64,000 nt of DNA, from positions 1-64,000 of the forward strand of contig JANYAE010000115.1 in assembly GCA_025355105.1 (NCBI GenBank), written 5' to 3'. The position numbers and the translations under genes were made by a program. Source of the stretch: Pseudomonadota bacterium (lineage in GTDB: Bacteria > Pseudomonadota > Gammaproteobacteria > Steroidobacterales > Steroidobacteraceae). Under the pieces are notes generated by a model. It was not told the origin of the DNA. It worked only from the letters and a program-made list of their open reading frames with translations, and searched no databases. Numbering within the stretch: position 1 is the stretch's first letter; each line of letters opens with the position of its first letter. This document shows positions 9,201-18,064 of this stretch, piece by piece.

Positions 9201-9714
9201 GGCCGCCGTCGCCTCTCGCCAAGTAGAGCGCGCCGAGGTTGTTGAGGCTGAGCGCGGTCGGCGCCGCCTCCGGGCCGAGTGCTTTCTCACGGATTGCGAG
9301 AGAACGCTTGAACAGCGGCTCGGCCTCGTCCAGCCGGCCGGCGGCCCGATGGATGACCGCCAGCGTGGTCGCGAAATCCGCAAGCAGCGGGTCGTTCGGC
9401 GCAAGAATGCCCTCGGCTAGCGTTAGCGCACGCTGGGCGAAGAGCGTCGCCTCCTCATAGCGTCCTTCGTTGAAGAGCCGCACGGCCTCCGTCAATGGCG
9501 CCGTAGGGTCAGTGTTGCTCGGCGACGGGTCCAACGGAACCGCGACCGACGCCGGGGGGTCGGCTCCGAGCGCCGGTACCGCAGTCGCGAAATCGGCAGC
9601 GATCCATGCGATCCACAGGCCGGCGCAGCGCCAGGGTCCGCACCGTCTGCGGGTGGCGCTAGACGAACAGGTCCACCCAAGCCGGCCGCGCGCTCCGTTC
9701 CGTGGCGGTGTCAT
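6211..9714 (-). CDS. Large TPR-CHAT protein (about 12 kinesin-light-chain-like TPRs + C-terminal CHAT protease domain), probably exported
   Basis: Repeated ALxLxERALAIREKxLGPDHPDTAxxLNNLAxLY; CHAT His in FSVLHVATHFKL, Cys in DLVTLSACNTSTG; C-term HPYYWAPFILMGNW. ORF track start is 9768; internal ATG at 9714 lies just past the upstream gene's stop. Confidence 0.88.
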   Translation of the reverse strand: MTPPRNGARGRLGWTCSSSATRRRCGPWRCAGLWIAWIAADFATAVPALGADPPASVAVPLDPSPSNTDPTAPLTEAVRLFNEGRYEEATLFAQRALTLAEGILAPNDPLLADFATTLAVIHRAAGRLDEAEPLFKRSLAIREKALGPEAAPTALSLNNLGALYLARGDGGRAKPLLERALAIRERVLGREAPPVATTLTNLGSALDALGRPQEALPLHQRALAIREKAFGPSDPQTATTLNNVAETTGELGRYQEALRLHQRALAIREKALGPDHPDTAVSLNNVATLLESLGRLDEAAAMLRRAVASDEKMLGPNHPATATALGNLAAVYTTMGRYDGALPLLQRAQAINLAAFGPDNPAVAMSTGRLALLYQQEGEYSQALPLAQRALAILEAAVGPQHPDTAIALNNLAELNGAMGEYGAAVALHRRALEIREATLGPDHPDTASGLGNLASLYKALGQYDHAEPLLKRALAINERSLGPQNPTTALSLNNLASLYVAQQRPDQALPLERRVLAIQQKALGLEHRDSATTLGNLAGMLEDLNRPREALPLQLQTLAIRERIFGPQSTAVAVTLNNLAALHETLAEPQRALPLYHRAYSILRTGTDRVALAAVESRLGRFHDRRGETDLAIFYLKQAVNTTQLLRSSARSLDEAAQRSLAHSVESRYRLLAALLVRRGRLAEAEQVLTLLKWHERAELVRGDAQDGGAGTEVALSPAERELSTRLADNAQRLAAAYEELDALDGRGDAGPEAQTRRSQLSERIQADGEALDSLFRQAVGALAHVPTQWAFEAAIGERDAIRNQLATLDDRSGGHAAAIYFVPGDRTTTFMVVTAQGSIGLTGGVGEARLNQLAAQLRQAIEARASNYRDVAGQLYTALIGPLAGPLKSAHVDTLMLYLVGALRYVPVAALYDPVAHRHLIEQYALAVYTVGGLRDSLAEPPVTAWSAAGVGVSRALGEFAALTAVPGELQSVVRTAQDAGTGGVLPGERFLDEAFTREELHALARRKAPFSVLHVATHFKLVAGREDESQLLLGDGDLLSMRELRSDSTLSLGTYDLVTLSACNTSTGTGERAGTEFEGLATTLLKKGARAVIATLWEVQDTATARLMHAFYASRGAQRQRSKAEALRQAQLALLSGTERDESGKLDFRHPYYWAPFILMGNWL
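7900..9500 (-). repeat. Coding tandem array of 126-bp (42-aa) TPR units
   Basis: Regularly spaced REKALGPDHPDTAxxLNNLA in the translation. Confidence 0.75.
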
Positions 9715-9727
9715 CGCGCCGCTGCGG

Positions 9728-11227
9728 CTAGTGGTTCTTGAAGCGCCAGTATTGCCCGATGACGGCATCCGTCACGCGCTCGAGCGCGAAGCGCTCACGC
9801 TCCTCGGGCGGCAGGCTCTTGCGAATCACATACTTGAGGTCCGACATGACCGTGCCGCTGTCGCCGAAGTACGAATGACCGAGGAACTCGGTGCTCACCG
9901 TTGAGGCGTCCACTGTATCGAGGCCCTGCAGGACGACGAGATCCTTGCCGCTCTCGCCGAGGCGGCGATAACCGCCATGCACGCTGCGCGAAGCCGCGAG
10001 CGCCTTGTCGTTGCTCGACGCATAGAGGGTGACCCGCGGCCCTTTGCCGAGAATGGCGGGCCCGATCTCGCGCGCGAACACGTCGGCATCGACATCGGGC
10101 GCCGCCAGCACGATTTGCTTGAATGGGCGACGCTTGCCGGGGTCCTCCTCGAGCAGAGCCTTGAAGCCGCGCGTGAACACGCGATTGCCCATACTGTGCG
10201 CGATCACGTAGATCGGCGTGCCGGGCGCGACCGTTGCCAACGATGCGAGCACCGCCTTCATGTCGGGGACAGACCACTCGGCGGCCTGTTCGTCGACCGT
10301 GTATTCGAGAGTCGCGCCACGCGACGGCCATGAGAAGAGGACCGTCGAGCCGCCGAACCTGAGGTCGAACGCCAGCTGCCCGGCACGCCGCGCGGCGTCG
10401 CCGAAACTCGAGTTGTAGCCGTGGATGAACACCAAGATGCCGGGGTTACCCAGCGCCGTGGCGCGCTTGGCGATCTCGGCACGCCACGCGTCGGTGTCGA
10501 GTACCTTCAGCGACTGCAGCATCACGTGCTTGTCCGGGTCAGCGGTGAATTCCAAGCGCAGGATCGACGGCGCCTCGAGTTGCCCGACCTCGTGCGACTT
10601 CGGCAACGCGACGGTGACCACGCCAAAGGAGAGCGCACCGCGATCGCCCGCGTAGTGTTCGTCCGGCAACACGGCGGCGCTCTGCTTGCGGTTGGTCGCG
10701 TAGTAGACGCGGATGCTGTGGTACCGCAACTTACCTTGGGCGTCGAGGACGGCCTCACCGACCTCCGGAGCGTTGTCCTTGGAGAGCACCGCCGGCGGCG
10801 TCTCGCGGGCCACACCGAGCGCTCGCTCCACGGCGTTGACGAGCCCGCTGCCCGTCCCCCGTGTCACCTCGGCCTCAAGGTCGTGCGCCTGCGCGGCGGT
10901 CAGCGTGATCGTCAGCTTTAGCGTCGGCGCGATCGTCTCGTCGCACAGTTCCGCGTCGTAAGGCGCACCGAATACCTCGTCCGCGCGGTTGCCCCAGAAA
11001 CGCCGATTGGCGAGCACCGCACCAAGGCGCGGCGCGAACGCCGCGACATCCGCACCTTCGACGGTCAGTTGCAGCCGCGCCGTGCGGGTCTCCTCGAGAG
11101 ACGTGCCGCGTACGCACAGGTCGAAGGTCGCTGCGCCCGCGTCGGTGATGAAGCCCGTCAGGGCCAGCGCGAGCAGCGCGGGCAAGAGAGCGGCGGGCGG
11201 GGTGCGAGCGTTCGTCGACATCAGCAT
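9728..11227 (-). CDS. Exported alpha/beta hydrolase (DUF900-type)
   Basis: Signal LLPALLALALTGFITDAGA; VYYATNRKQ, GILVFIHGYNSSFGDAARRAGQLAFDL, VLFSWPSRG, IYVIAHSMGNRV. Confidence 0.85.
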   Translation of the reverse strand: MLMSTNARTPPAALLPALLALALTGFITDAGAATFDLCVRGTSLEETRTARLQLTVEGADVAAFAPRLGAVLANRRFWGNRADEVFGAPYDAELCDETIAPTLKLTITLTAAQAHDLEAEVTRGTGSGLVNAVERALGVARETPPAVLSKDNAPEVGEAVLDAQGKLRYHSIRVYYATNRKQSAAVLPDEHYAGDRGALSFGVVTVALPKSHEVGQLEAPSILRLEFTADPDKHVMLQSLKVLDTDAWRAEIAKRATALGNPGILVFIHGYNSSFGDAARRAGQLAFDLRFGGSTVLFSWPSRGATLEYTVDEQAAEWSVPDMKAVLASLATVAPGTPIYVIAHSMGNRVFTRGFKALLEEDPGKRRPFKQIVLAAPDVDADVFAREIGPAILGKGPRVTLYASSNDKALAASRSVHGGYRRLGESGKDLVVLQGLDTVDASTVSTEFLGHSYFGDSGTVMSDLKYVIRKSLPPEERERFALERVTDAVIGQYWRFKNH

Positions 11228-11555
11228 CTCCGGTTGTGGCGTATACGGGGGCGATGTTGCGATTGTTCAGTATCCGCCGCGGCGCTTGGGCGCGCTAGCT
11301 CGACGCCGATCGATTGTGGTCCGCAACAATTCGAGCACGTGCTGGGTGACTCAGCTGCGTCGGCCTCATGGGGCGCTGACTGGGAATCCGCCGCTCGAAT
11401 TGGCCAAAACTGAAGCCGGCGCGCGCGTCGTCGAGCCGATCTTGGCGAGGATCAACTGGGGCGCCGAGACGACAATCATCTGTATTGAAACGGTGCGGCT
11501 GTCGCGACGATTTCCGTCCAGCGAAAACTCCAGGACGACGTCGGACGAACGCCAG

Positions 11556-12368
11556 GGCGTGTTAACACTAAGTGATACACTCCCGGTATGGAAATCACAG
11601 CCGAACAGTACGCGCGGATCGAGCCGCACCTTCCGATTCAGCGCGGCAACGTCTCGCACCAGAATCTCAACGTGATCAACGCGATTTTGTTTGTCGCGGA
11701 GAACGGCTGTAATTGGCGGGCGTTGCCGAAGCGCTTCGGCAATTGGCACACGATCTACACCCGCATGAATCGCTGGGCGAAAGCCGGCGTGCTGGACCGG
11801 CTGTTTGCCGAACTGCAGCGCGAGCAGCTGATCCGCATCAAGATTGAAGCGGTGAGCCTCGACAGGACGATCGTCAAGGTTCATCCGGAGGGTACCGGTG
11901 CTCCAAAAGCAACGGCCCACAAGCCATCGGCAAGTCCGGCGGCGGCTGGAGCGCCAAAGTTCATATGGTTGCCGCGAGTGCCCGCTGCGCCATAGGGTTC
12001 TCGCTTTCACCCGGACAGGCCGGCGATGCGCCGGAGGGGCGTGCGCCGTTCACTCGATCCATGCGGCGCCGGCGCTGCCCGTCGCCTGCCATCTGCTGAT
12101 GGACTGCGCGTCTGAAGGCAACGAGAGACGCCCGCCGGCGCTCGACGTGGGCTTCATCCCCGTCGTGCCGCCGCATCCGAGCCGCGTTGAGCCCTGGAGG
12201 CTCAAGAAGGCCCCATATCGACGCCGCAACGAAATCGAGCGCCTGTTCAGAAGGCTCAAGGGCCTTCGCTGCATCTTCAGTCGCCTCGACAGGTCCGACC
12301 TGGTGTGCATCGCCTTCAGCTACTTCGCGCTCATCGTGGCAGCACGACGTGAGTAGTGTTAACACGCC
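11556..12368 (+). mobile_element. IS5-family (IS427-like) insertion sequence, about 813 bp
   Basis: 15-bp perfect terminal inverted repeats ggcgtgttaacacta (11556-11570) / tagtgttaacacgcc (12354-12368) enclosing transposase sequence. Confidence 0.85.
11588..12356 (+). pseudogene. IS5-family transposase distributed over three frames
   Basis: MEITAEQYARIEPHLPIQRGN...NWRALPKRFGNWHTIYTRMNRW (frame 1); KSNGPQAIGKSGGGWSAKVHMVAASARCAIGFSLSPGQAGDAPEGRA (frame 2); LLMDCASEGNE...FIPVVPPHPSRVEPW..YRRRNEIERLFRRLKGLRCIFSRLD (frame 3). Confidence 0.8.
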
Positions 12369-12453
12369 TTAGCGGCGGCTGTGTGGGAGCAAGACGTCCC
12401 GTTGCCGGCGGTTTGGTGTGCTTCTTCGTCGTGGCTGGATCGTGTACCCAAGT

Positions 12454-12771
12454 TCAGCTTGCCGCGCCTTTCGGAGTGTATTCATGTTCACTCCGAGCGC
12501 TCCAGCGATACAGATCCTCGTCGCCGCAATGGGGGCATTTGATCGCCGTCAATTGATCGTCGGCTGCGGGCGCGGCCATTTTGCTGCCTGCGGGTGGCGC
12601 TGCAATGGCGATGAGGGCGCCGCATGAGCGGCTCTTGCACAACCACCCGGCGTAGAGATTCCCTGCAACCATTTGCGGCTTCGGCGTCACGTCGACATGG
12701 CGCGCCGCAACGGCGACCGACGGCTTACGTGATGGTGTACCCCGGCTTTTGGCCGGACGTTTGATCGCCAT
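12454..12771 (-). CDS. Small protein with C-terminal CPHCG zinc-ribbon-like motif
   Basis: MAIKRPAKSRGTPSRKPSVAVAARHVDVTPKPQMVAGNLYAGWLCKSRSCGALIAIA...TAIKCPHCGDEDLYRWSARSEHEYTPKGAAS; in-frame ATG at 12771. Confidence 0.5.
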   Translation of the reverse strand: MAIKRPAKSRGTPSRKPSVAVAARHVDVTPKPQMVAGNLYAGWLCKSRSCGALIAIAAPPAGSKMAAPAADDQLTAIKCPHCGDEDLYRWSARSEHEYTPKGAAS

Positions 12772-13078
12772 TGATCTCTCTCCGCTTGAGAACCTCGAAG
12801 AGCCTACTGCGCCGGCGCCCACTCTACTAGCTCCAGACCAACCGAATTGCGCCTGACAGCCGACCGGCGCAAGAATTGTGACGATTCCCGCGCCCTCCGT
12901 CGTTTGATTCCGCGCAGCGCACCCCGCGGACGAGACGGCGACATCGCCCGTGACGCGCCGGTTGAACCGCTGTTGACGAAGCTTCCCGTGCAGATGTGGG
13001 CGGATGCGTGGAGCCGAACGCGACGTTGCGCCGTCTCGTCTCACCGTCTACCCCAGGTGCTCGTCTACCCGCCGCTCG

Positions 13079-13873
13079 CTACGCCGCCGGATGCCGTGCT
13101 GCCGCAAGCGCCGCGGCTGCGGCCAGCTTGTGTCTCGCTTGCCATGGCGCCCCGATCGATCGACCCATCGCCGTCAGGAAGGCGTCGACGTCCGCGCCAC
13201 CGAGCGCTGCTGCTGCGTCGCGAATCACGCGCTCGCGGTCGTACCAGTACACCGGCCAGCCGCGTGCCTCGGCTTCGACCGCCAACGCTTCACGGTACAT
13301 GACCGAGTCGGCGACGACCTGCGCGCGATTGTCCGCGATCCGCTGTTCGATCGTCGGCGGAAGCGTGGGGCAGGCGCGGATCGCGATGCGCGCAATCAGT
13401 ACCGGCACGGCGGCGGCCAGCGCGGCGAGGCTCTCGCGTGCGCCGCGGGCGGCGGACTCGTGCACACGCTCAATGAGCGCGACGGCTTCGGCGAGCGTCA
13501 TCGGCCGCGCCCATGGGCTGTTGAGGTAACGGCCCACCGCCCAGGCTCCTTCGTGGTGGTACGGGTGTGTCGGTAGGCCGCGCGTGAGGTCGATGCGCCG
13601 GCGATCGAGTAACACGCCGTCCGCTGCGACGGTCACTAGCACAGCCGAGTTGCCGTGCTCTGCGACGCCGACGGTCGCAGTTCGCTGCGTCCGGCCTCTC
13701 ACCACGTCCTCCACTTTCGAGGCCGCGCCCGGCCGCCGACGTCTTGACATTTCCGGTCCGGATCGCGCGAGTTGGACGCGCCGACCGGCGCGAAAACTAC
13801 CAGCCGTCGGCCAACCCGGCAACGGATGCGGCTTCAATCTCGCATACCGGCTTCGCCGCCGCGAAAGGTGCAC
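13079..13873 (-). CDS. Hypothetical protein
   Basis: 264 aa ORF, soluble composition; start uncertain. Confidence 0.5.
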   Translation of the reverse strand: MHLSRRRSRYARLKPHPLPGWPTAGSFRAGRRVQLARSGPEMSRRRRPGAASKVEDVVRGRTQRTATVGVAEHGNSAVLVTVAADGVLLDRRRIDLTRGLPTHPYHHEGAWAVGRYLNSPWARPMTLAEAVALIERVHESAARGARESLAALAAAVPVLIARIAIRACPTLPPTIEQRIADNRAQVVADSVMYREALAVEAEARGWPVYWYDRERVIRDAAAALGGADVDAFLTAMGRSIGAPWQARHKLAAAAALAAARHPAA

Positions 13874-14134
13874 AGCCAGCTGCCGGTTCTGGCCGGGTCC
13901 TCCTGATCAGGATCCCGATGCCAGACGGTCGGAACAAACCCTCGAGTGCCAGAGTCGAGCTTCGCCCGTCGCCCTCGACCGGCCGTTCACGAGCGTCCGC
14001 CGCGCGGCGCTGACCTACGGTCGGCAGGCGCTGCCGGCAGCGGCGGGCGTGACTGCAAGCCGCGCGGGACGCTCCTCGTACCTGGCGCCAGGGACGCGGC
14101 GCGCCAGACGCGGCGGTTCGTCCCTCGTCCCGCC

Positions 14135-14914
14135 TCAGTGGCCGAAACTGTCAGCGGCGCCGGGCCGCGGCTTAACGGTCTCGTGTGGCTTCCCGACTGC
14201 CGGAATCAGCATCGGCACGCGTTGCTTGTAACGTCGGTAGGTCTCGCCGAGGAACATCTCGAGGTCACGCTCCTCGTACTGAACGCCGACCAGGATGTAG
14301 CCTGACATTCCGATCGCAAACAGCAGATGGCCGAGCGTCATCCGCGGCGTGCCCCAGAAGCCGAGCAGCAGGCCGAGGTAGATCGGATGACGGATGAACT
14401 TGTAGAAGTACGTCACTTGGAACGGCGGGTGCGTGTAGACACGCCCGACGAGTCCGAGCCAGACCTGACGAAGTCCGAAGAGATCGAAGTGATCGATCAC
14501 GAAGGTCGATAGCAACACGATGCCGAAGCCGGCCAGCAACAGGCCCCAGAGGGCCGCCTGCGCGACCGGCGATTCGGCGTCCCAAATGAGCTGCGGGAGC
14601 GGGCGCCACTGCCAGTACAGAATGATCAGCGCCACGCTCGCTGCGAGGACGAAGGTGCTCCGCTCGATGCTCTCCGGCAGGAACGCCTCGAGGCGCCGCT
14701 TGAAGGCCGGCCGGGCCATCACGGAGTGCTGGACTCCGAACAACGCCATCAATGCGAAATTGATCAGCACTGCGGCACCGGTTGCACTGGGCACACCGTC
14801 ATCGATGCCTTTGGGAACCATGAAGTTGGCTAGGAACGCGATGAGGTAGAGGAAGGTCGCGAAAAAGATGGCGTAGCAGGCCACGCCGTAGGCCAAGCAG
14901 ACTGTCCGTCGCAT
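14135..14914 (-). CDS. mddA: MddA/NnrU-like integral membrane methyltransferase (methanethiol S-methyltransferase candidate)
   Basis: FGVQHSVMARPAFKR, ERSTFVLAASVALIILYWQWRPLP, FDLFGLRQVWLG, FYKFIRHPIYLGLLLGFWGTPRMTLGHLLFA, YEERDLEMFLGETYRRYKQRVPMLIP. Confidence 0.75.
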   Translation of the reverse strand: MRRTVCLAYGVACYAIFFATFLYLIAFLANFMVPKGIDDGVPSATGAAVLINFALMALFGVQHSVMARPAFKRRLEAFLPESIERSTFVLAASVALIILYWQWRPLPQLIWDAESPVAQAALWGLLLAGFGIVLLSTFVIDHFDLFGLRQVWLGLVGRVYTHPPFQVTYFYKFIRHPIYLGLLLGFWGTPRMTLGHLLFAIGMSGYILVGVQYEERDLEMFLGETYRRYKQRVPMLIPAVGKPHETVKPRPGAADSFGH

Positions 14915-15407
14915 ATCGGTTCCCCCTGAGTCGCCAATTCTTGGAGGCAATTGAGCCAGCATCGCTCCGGCTGCGCATGTGGCGGAGGCGCTCTGCGAAG
15001 CCTGTCAGCCGCCTTCGCTTCCGGCATGACCTGCTGCCGGGTGATCTGACCGTTCACTTTCGCGGCTTATACACCGGCGATCGGCAGGGCATCAAGACGC
15101 GGCGCAGCAGCGGGTGCGCCCTGCCTCACGTGCGTTGGCTGGAGTCCGCCTCAGGGCGTCGATGCGAAGACACCGAGCGACAGCGCTTGCGCGGGCAGCG
15201 CCGTTCCGCCGCAGCAGGGCTGCGCCGGTTCCCGAGCGTGGAGTTGCGGTCGCCGGGCGCCTCGAGCGTCAGAATGATCGGGCCACCCGATCGCGCTGCC
15301 TATCGCGCGGCCGGTCTGCCGGGGTTCCAACTTGCAATGCGCAAGTGGCAACAACTAGAGTCCCGCAACCCGCGTGATTCAAGTCGCTTGAATCAGGAAG
15401 TCCCACG

Positions 15408-16067
15408 ATGCCGCTCGCGCTCTACGGTCATCCGTTCTCTTCGTACACGCAGAAATCGCTCGTCGCGCTTTACGAGAACGGCACGCCATTCGAGTTCCGC
15501 TGCTTGGGCGCGGATGCACCGCAACACTCGGCCGAGTGGCTGCGGCGCTGGCCACTGCGCAAGTTCCCGCTGCTGGTGGATGGCGAGCGAAACATCGTCG
15601 AGACCAGCGTCATTATCGAATACCTGCAGCTCGTGCATCCGGGGCCGGTGCGCCTGTTGCCCGCAGACCCGCTCGCCGCGTTGGACGTGCGCTTCCTCGA
15701 CCGCTTCTTCGACCTGTACGTCATGAGCCCGGTGCAGCACGCGGTCGACGGTGCGTTGACCGGAGACCCGGTGAAGCGCCGGGAAGGGCTGGCTCGCGCC
15801 GAGAATCGGCTGGATCTCGCCTACGCGTGGCTCGAAGGGCAGCTTGCCGGCCGGACGTGGGCGGCCGGTGCGGACTTCACGCTGGCGGATTGCGCGGCCG
15901 CGCCGGCGCTGTTCTACGCGGACTGGACGCACCGAATTTCCGAAGCGTTTCCTGTGCTCCGCGCGTACCGCGCGCGCCTGCTCGGCCGCCCGTCCTTCGC
16001 GCGGGCGGTGCAAGAGGCGCGGCGATTCCGTCCGCTGTTCCCGCTCGGGGCGCCCGACCGGGACTGA
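15408..16067 (+). CDS. Glutathione S-transferase family protein
   Basis: LYGHPFSSYTQKSLVALYENG, LRKFPLLVDGERNIVETSVIIEYLQ, AGADFTLADCAAAPALFYADW. Confidence 0.9.
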   Translation: MPLALYGHPFSSYTQKSLVALYENGTPFEFRCLGADAPQHSAEWLRRWPLRKFPLLVDGERNIVETSVIIEYLQLVHPGPVRLLPADPLAALDVRFLDRFFDLYVMSPVQHAVDGALTGDPVKRREGLARAENRLDLAYAWLEGQLAGRTWAAGADFTLADCAAAPALFYADWTHRISEAFPVLRAYRARLLGRPSFARAVQEARRFRPLFPLGAPDRD

Positions 16068-16233
16068 AGCCCGCGGCACAGCGGCTGATCGGAGCTGGCG
16101 CGAGATTCTCGACACGCTCAAGAATTCTCGGGTCAAGAGCGAGGGCTTCGCGCCGAGCGGTTGCGCTGAGCGCCTGCGCGGCAATTGCACCACGGACTGC
16201 GATCTGGGGAAATCAGGCGCGACGGCGAACGAA

Positions 16234-16251
16234 GGCTCCCGGCCGGGAGCC
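16234..16251. terminator. 18-bp perfect palindrome, possible terminator or stem between the GST and MFS genes (no T-tract)
   Basis: ggctcccggccgggagcc in the convergent intergenic region. Confidence 0.3.
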
Positions 16252-16367
16252 CTCTGTCGGAGCTGGTCGCCCGCAACTTCCGGGACACGATCGATCATGG
16301 CCCTCGGCGAAGTGTCGCACCGGCCGGCGTCCCGGGACCGCCATCAGCCGCAGCGCCCACCGGCCGC

Positions 16368-17594
16368 TCAGTCGATGCGGCGCTCTCCTGATCCAAAGAC
16401 CAGAAATGCCACTGCGCCGAGCAACGCGATGCCGGCGGTCAGGTAGAACGGCGCGGCGAAGCTGCCGGTCCGGTCGACCAGCCAGCCGGTGATGAAGACG
16501 CCGACGATGCCGGGCAACGTGGCGACCGTGTTGCTGATGCCCCAGATCACGTCGGCATGGCGGGGCGCGATGTCGAAGCAGTTGGGTGCGAAACCCGCGA
16601 TGACGCAGGCGCCTAACCCGGCCGCCGCGCACGCAAGGATCAGGCCGGCTGTCAGCGAGGTCGCGCCCGGCAGCAGCAGCAAGAACATCCCCAGGCCGCC
16701 GAGCCCGATCGTGTTCATCAGCTTGCGGACGAAGGTCGCGCTGCGACCGGCGCGCAGCAGGCGGTCTGCGGCTGCCGCGGAGACGTTGGCCATGATGAAT
16801 GCGGCAAGCCACGGTGCCGCCGAGAGCGCGCCGGCATTGACCAGCGTGACGCCGAACGCATGCTTGAAGTAGCTCGGCAACCACGCCAGTTGCACGTACA
16901 ACGACCAGTTGGCGCAGAAGTGGGCGACGACGATCGCCCAGATCGCGGGCATGCGCACCAAGCTCGCCCACGGGATCTGCGTCGGCGCCTTCGCGGCGGG
17001 GGGCTCGACGCCCCAGCCGTTGCCGACGGCCGCGAACCACGCAGCGGCCCAGAGGAGCCCGACCGCTCCGAATGCGTAGAACGGGAACGGCCAGCCGTAG
17101 CCGCGCACCAGCCAGGCGGTTGCCGGCAGCGCGAACACCGTGCCGACGTAGAGCATGCTGATCAGCAGTGCCACCGCGCGGGAACGCTGCAGCGGCGGCA
17201 CCCAGCGACCGATCATGTTCATCGAGGCCGGAAAGACCGCTGCCTCGCCGAGCCCGAGCGCGATGCGCGCAACGACCAGCGCCGGCAGCGACAGTAGCGC
17301 GGCCGGCGGCGTGAGCGCCGTGAACAGCGACCACCAGAGTACCGCGACGCCGAGCACGATCTTGCCGCCGTAGCGGAACGCGAGCGCGCCGCCGGCGAGC
17401 ATCATCAGGATGTAGCCAATGAAGAACGACGAGAGAACAAGGCCCTTCTGGGTCTCGTTCCAGCCAAGCTGCGCCTGCATCGCGATCGCGCCGATCGAGA
17501 TATTGGTCCGGTCGATGTACGAGATGAAGACCGCCGCACACAGCAGCAGGACGACCAGATAGTGTGCAGGCCAGCGCGAGCTGCGCGCGGTCAC
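16368..17594 (-). CDS. MFS transporter
   Basis: 408 aa, 12-TM pattern; FISYIDRTNISIGAIAMQAQLGWNETQKGLVLSSFFIGY, GLGEAAVFPASMNMIGRWVPPLQRSRAVAL. Confidence 0.9.
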   Translation of the reverse strand: MTARSSRWPAHYLVVLLLCAAVFISYIDRTNISIGAIAMQAQLGWNETQKGLVLSSFFIGYILMMLAGGALAFRYGGKIVLGVAVLWWSLFTALTPPAALLSLPALVVARIALGLGEAAVFPASMNMIGRWVPPLQRSRAVALLISMLYVGTVFALPATAWLVRGYGWPFPFYAFGAVGLLWAAAWFAAVGNGWGVEPPAAKAPTQIPWASLVRMPAIWAIVVAHFCANWSLYVQLAWLPSYFKHAFGVTLVNAGALSAAPWLAAFIMANVSAAAADRLLRAGRSATFVRKLMNTIGLGGLGMFLLLLPGATSLTAGLILACAAAGLGACVIAGFAPNCFDIAPRHADVIWGISNTVATLPGIVGVFITGWLVDRTGSFAAPFYLTAGIALLGAVAFLVFGSGERRID

Positions 17595-18064
17595 GTGCGC
17601 CGGTTCCAGCCTTCAGCCGTGGTGTCGCTCAAACGCCGAACCTCCGCTGCCGTCGGGCCCAGCGAGTGTACACGCCCGGCAGCGCGGCGATCCGCGGCCC
17701 GAAGCGCGGCAGCGGACCTCTGCCATCGGATCGGCCAGCTGCTCCCGCGCGTCACCGGTTCTGGCCGGAGTTTGCCGATCGGAGTGCGAGTCGCTCGCGG
17801 CGCTCGTCGCTGCGCGCCGCCGTCGCCCCCGCAACAGCTGAGAGGGTATCGAAGATCAATTGAACCTTCTGCATTCAGCTGCGCCTGTTCGATCGGACCG
17901 CAAGCGCCGGGATTCGGCCGACACCAGACGCTTCACCGTGTGCCGACGTTGCGCCCAATCAGATGGGCGTAGCTTACGGCGGCGCAAGCGACGGAGGCGT
18001 TCCGCCCGCCAGCTGATCGCGCAGCGGCGGCGCGTCAGCTCGTGGTCATCCGGGGGAAATCGCT

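Noticed and set aside
7900-9500. Regular 126-bp periodicity considered as a CRISPR or satellite array
   Set aside because: It is coding TPR repetition (42 aa units) with diverged copies; no short identical repeats with unique spacers anywhere in the window
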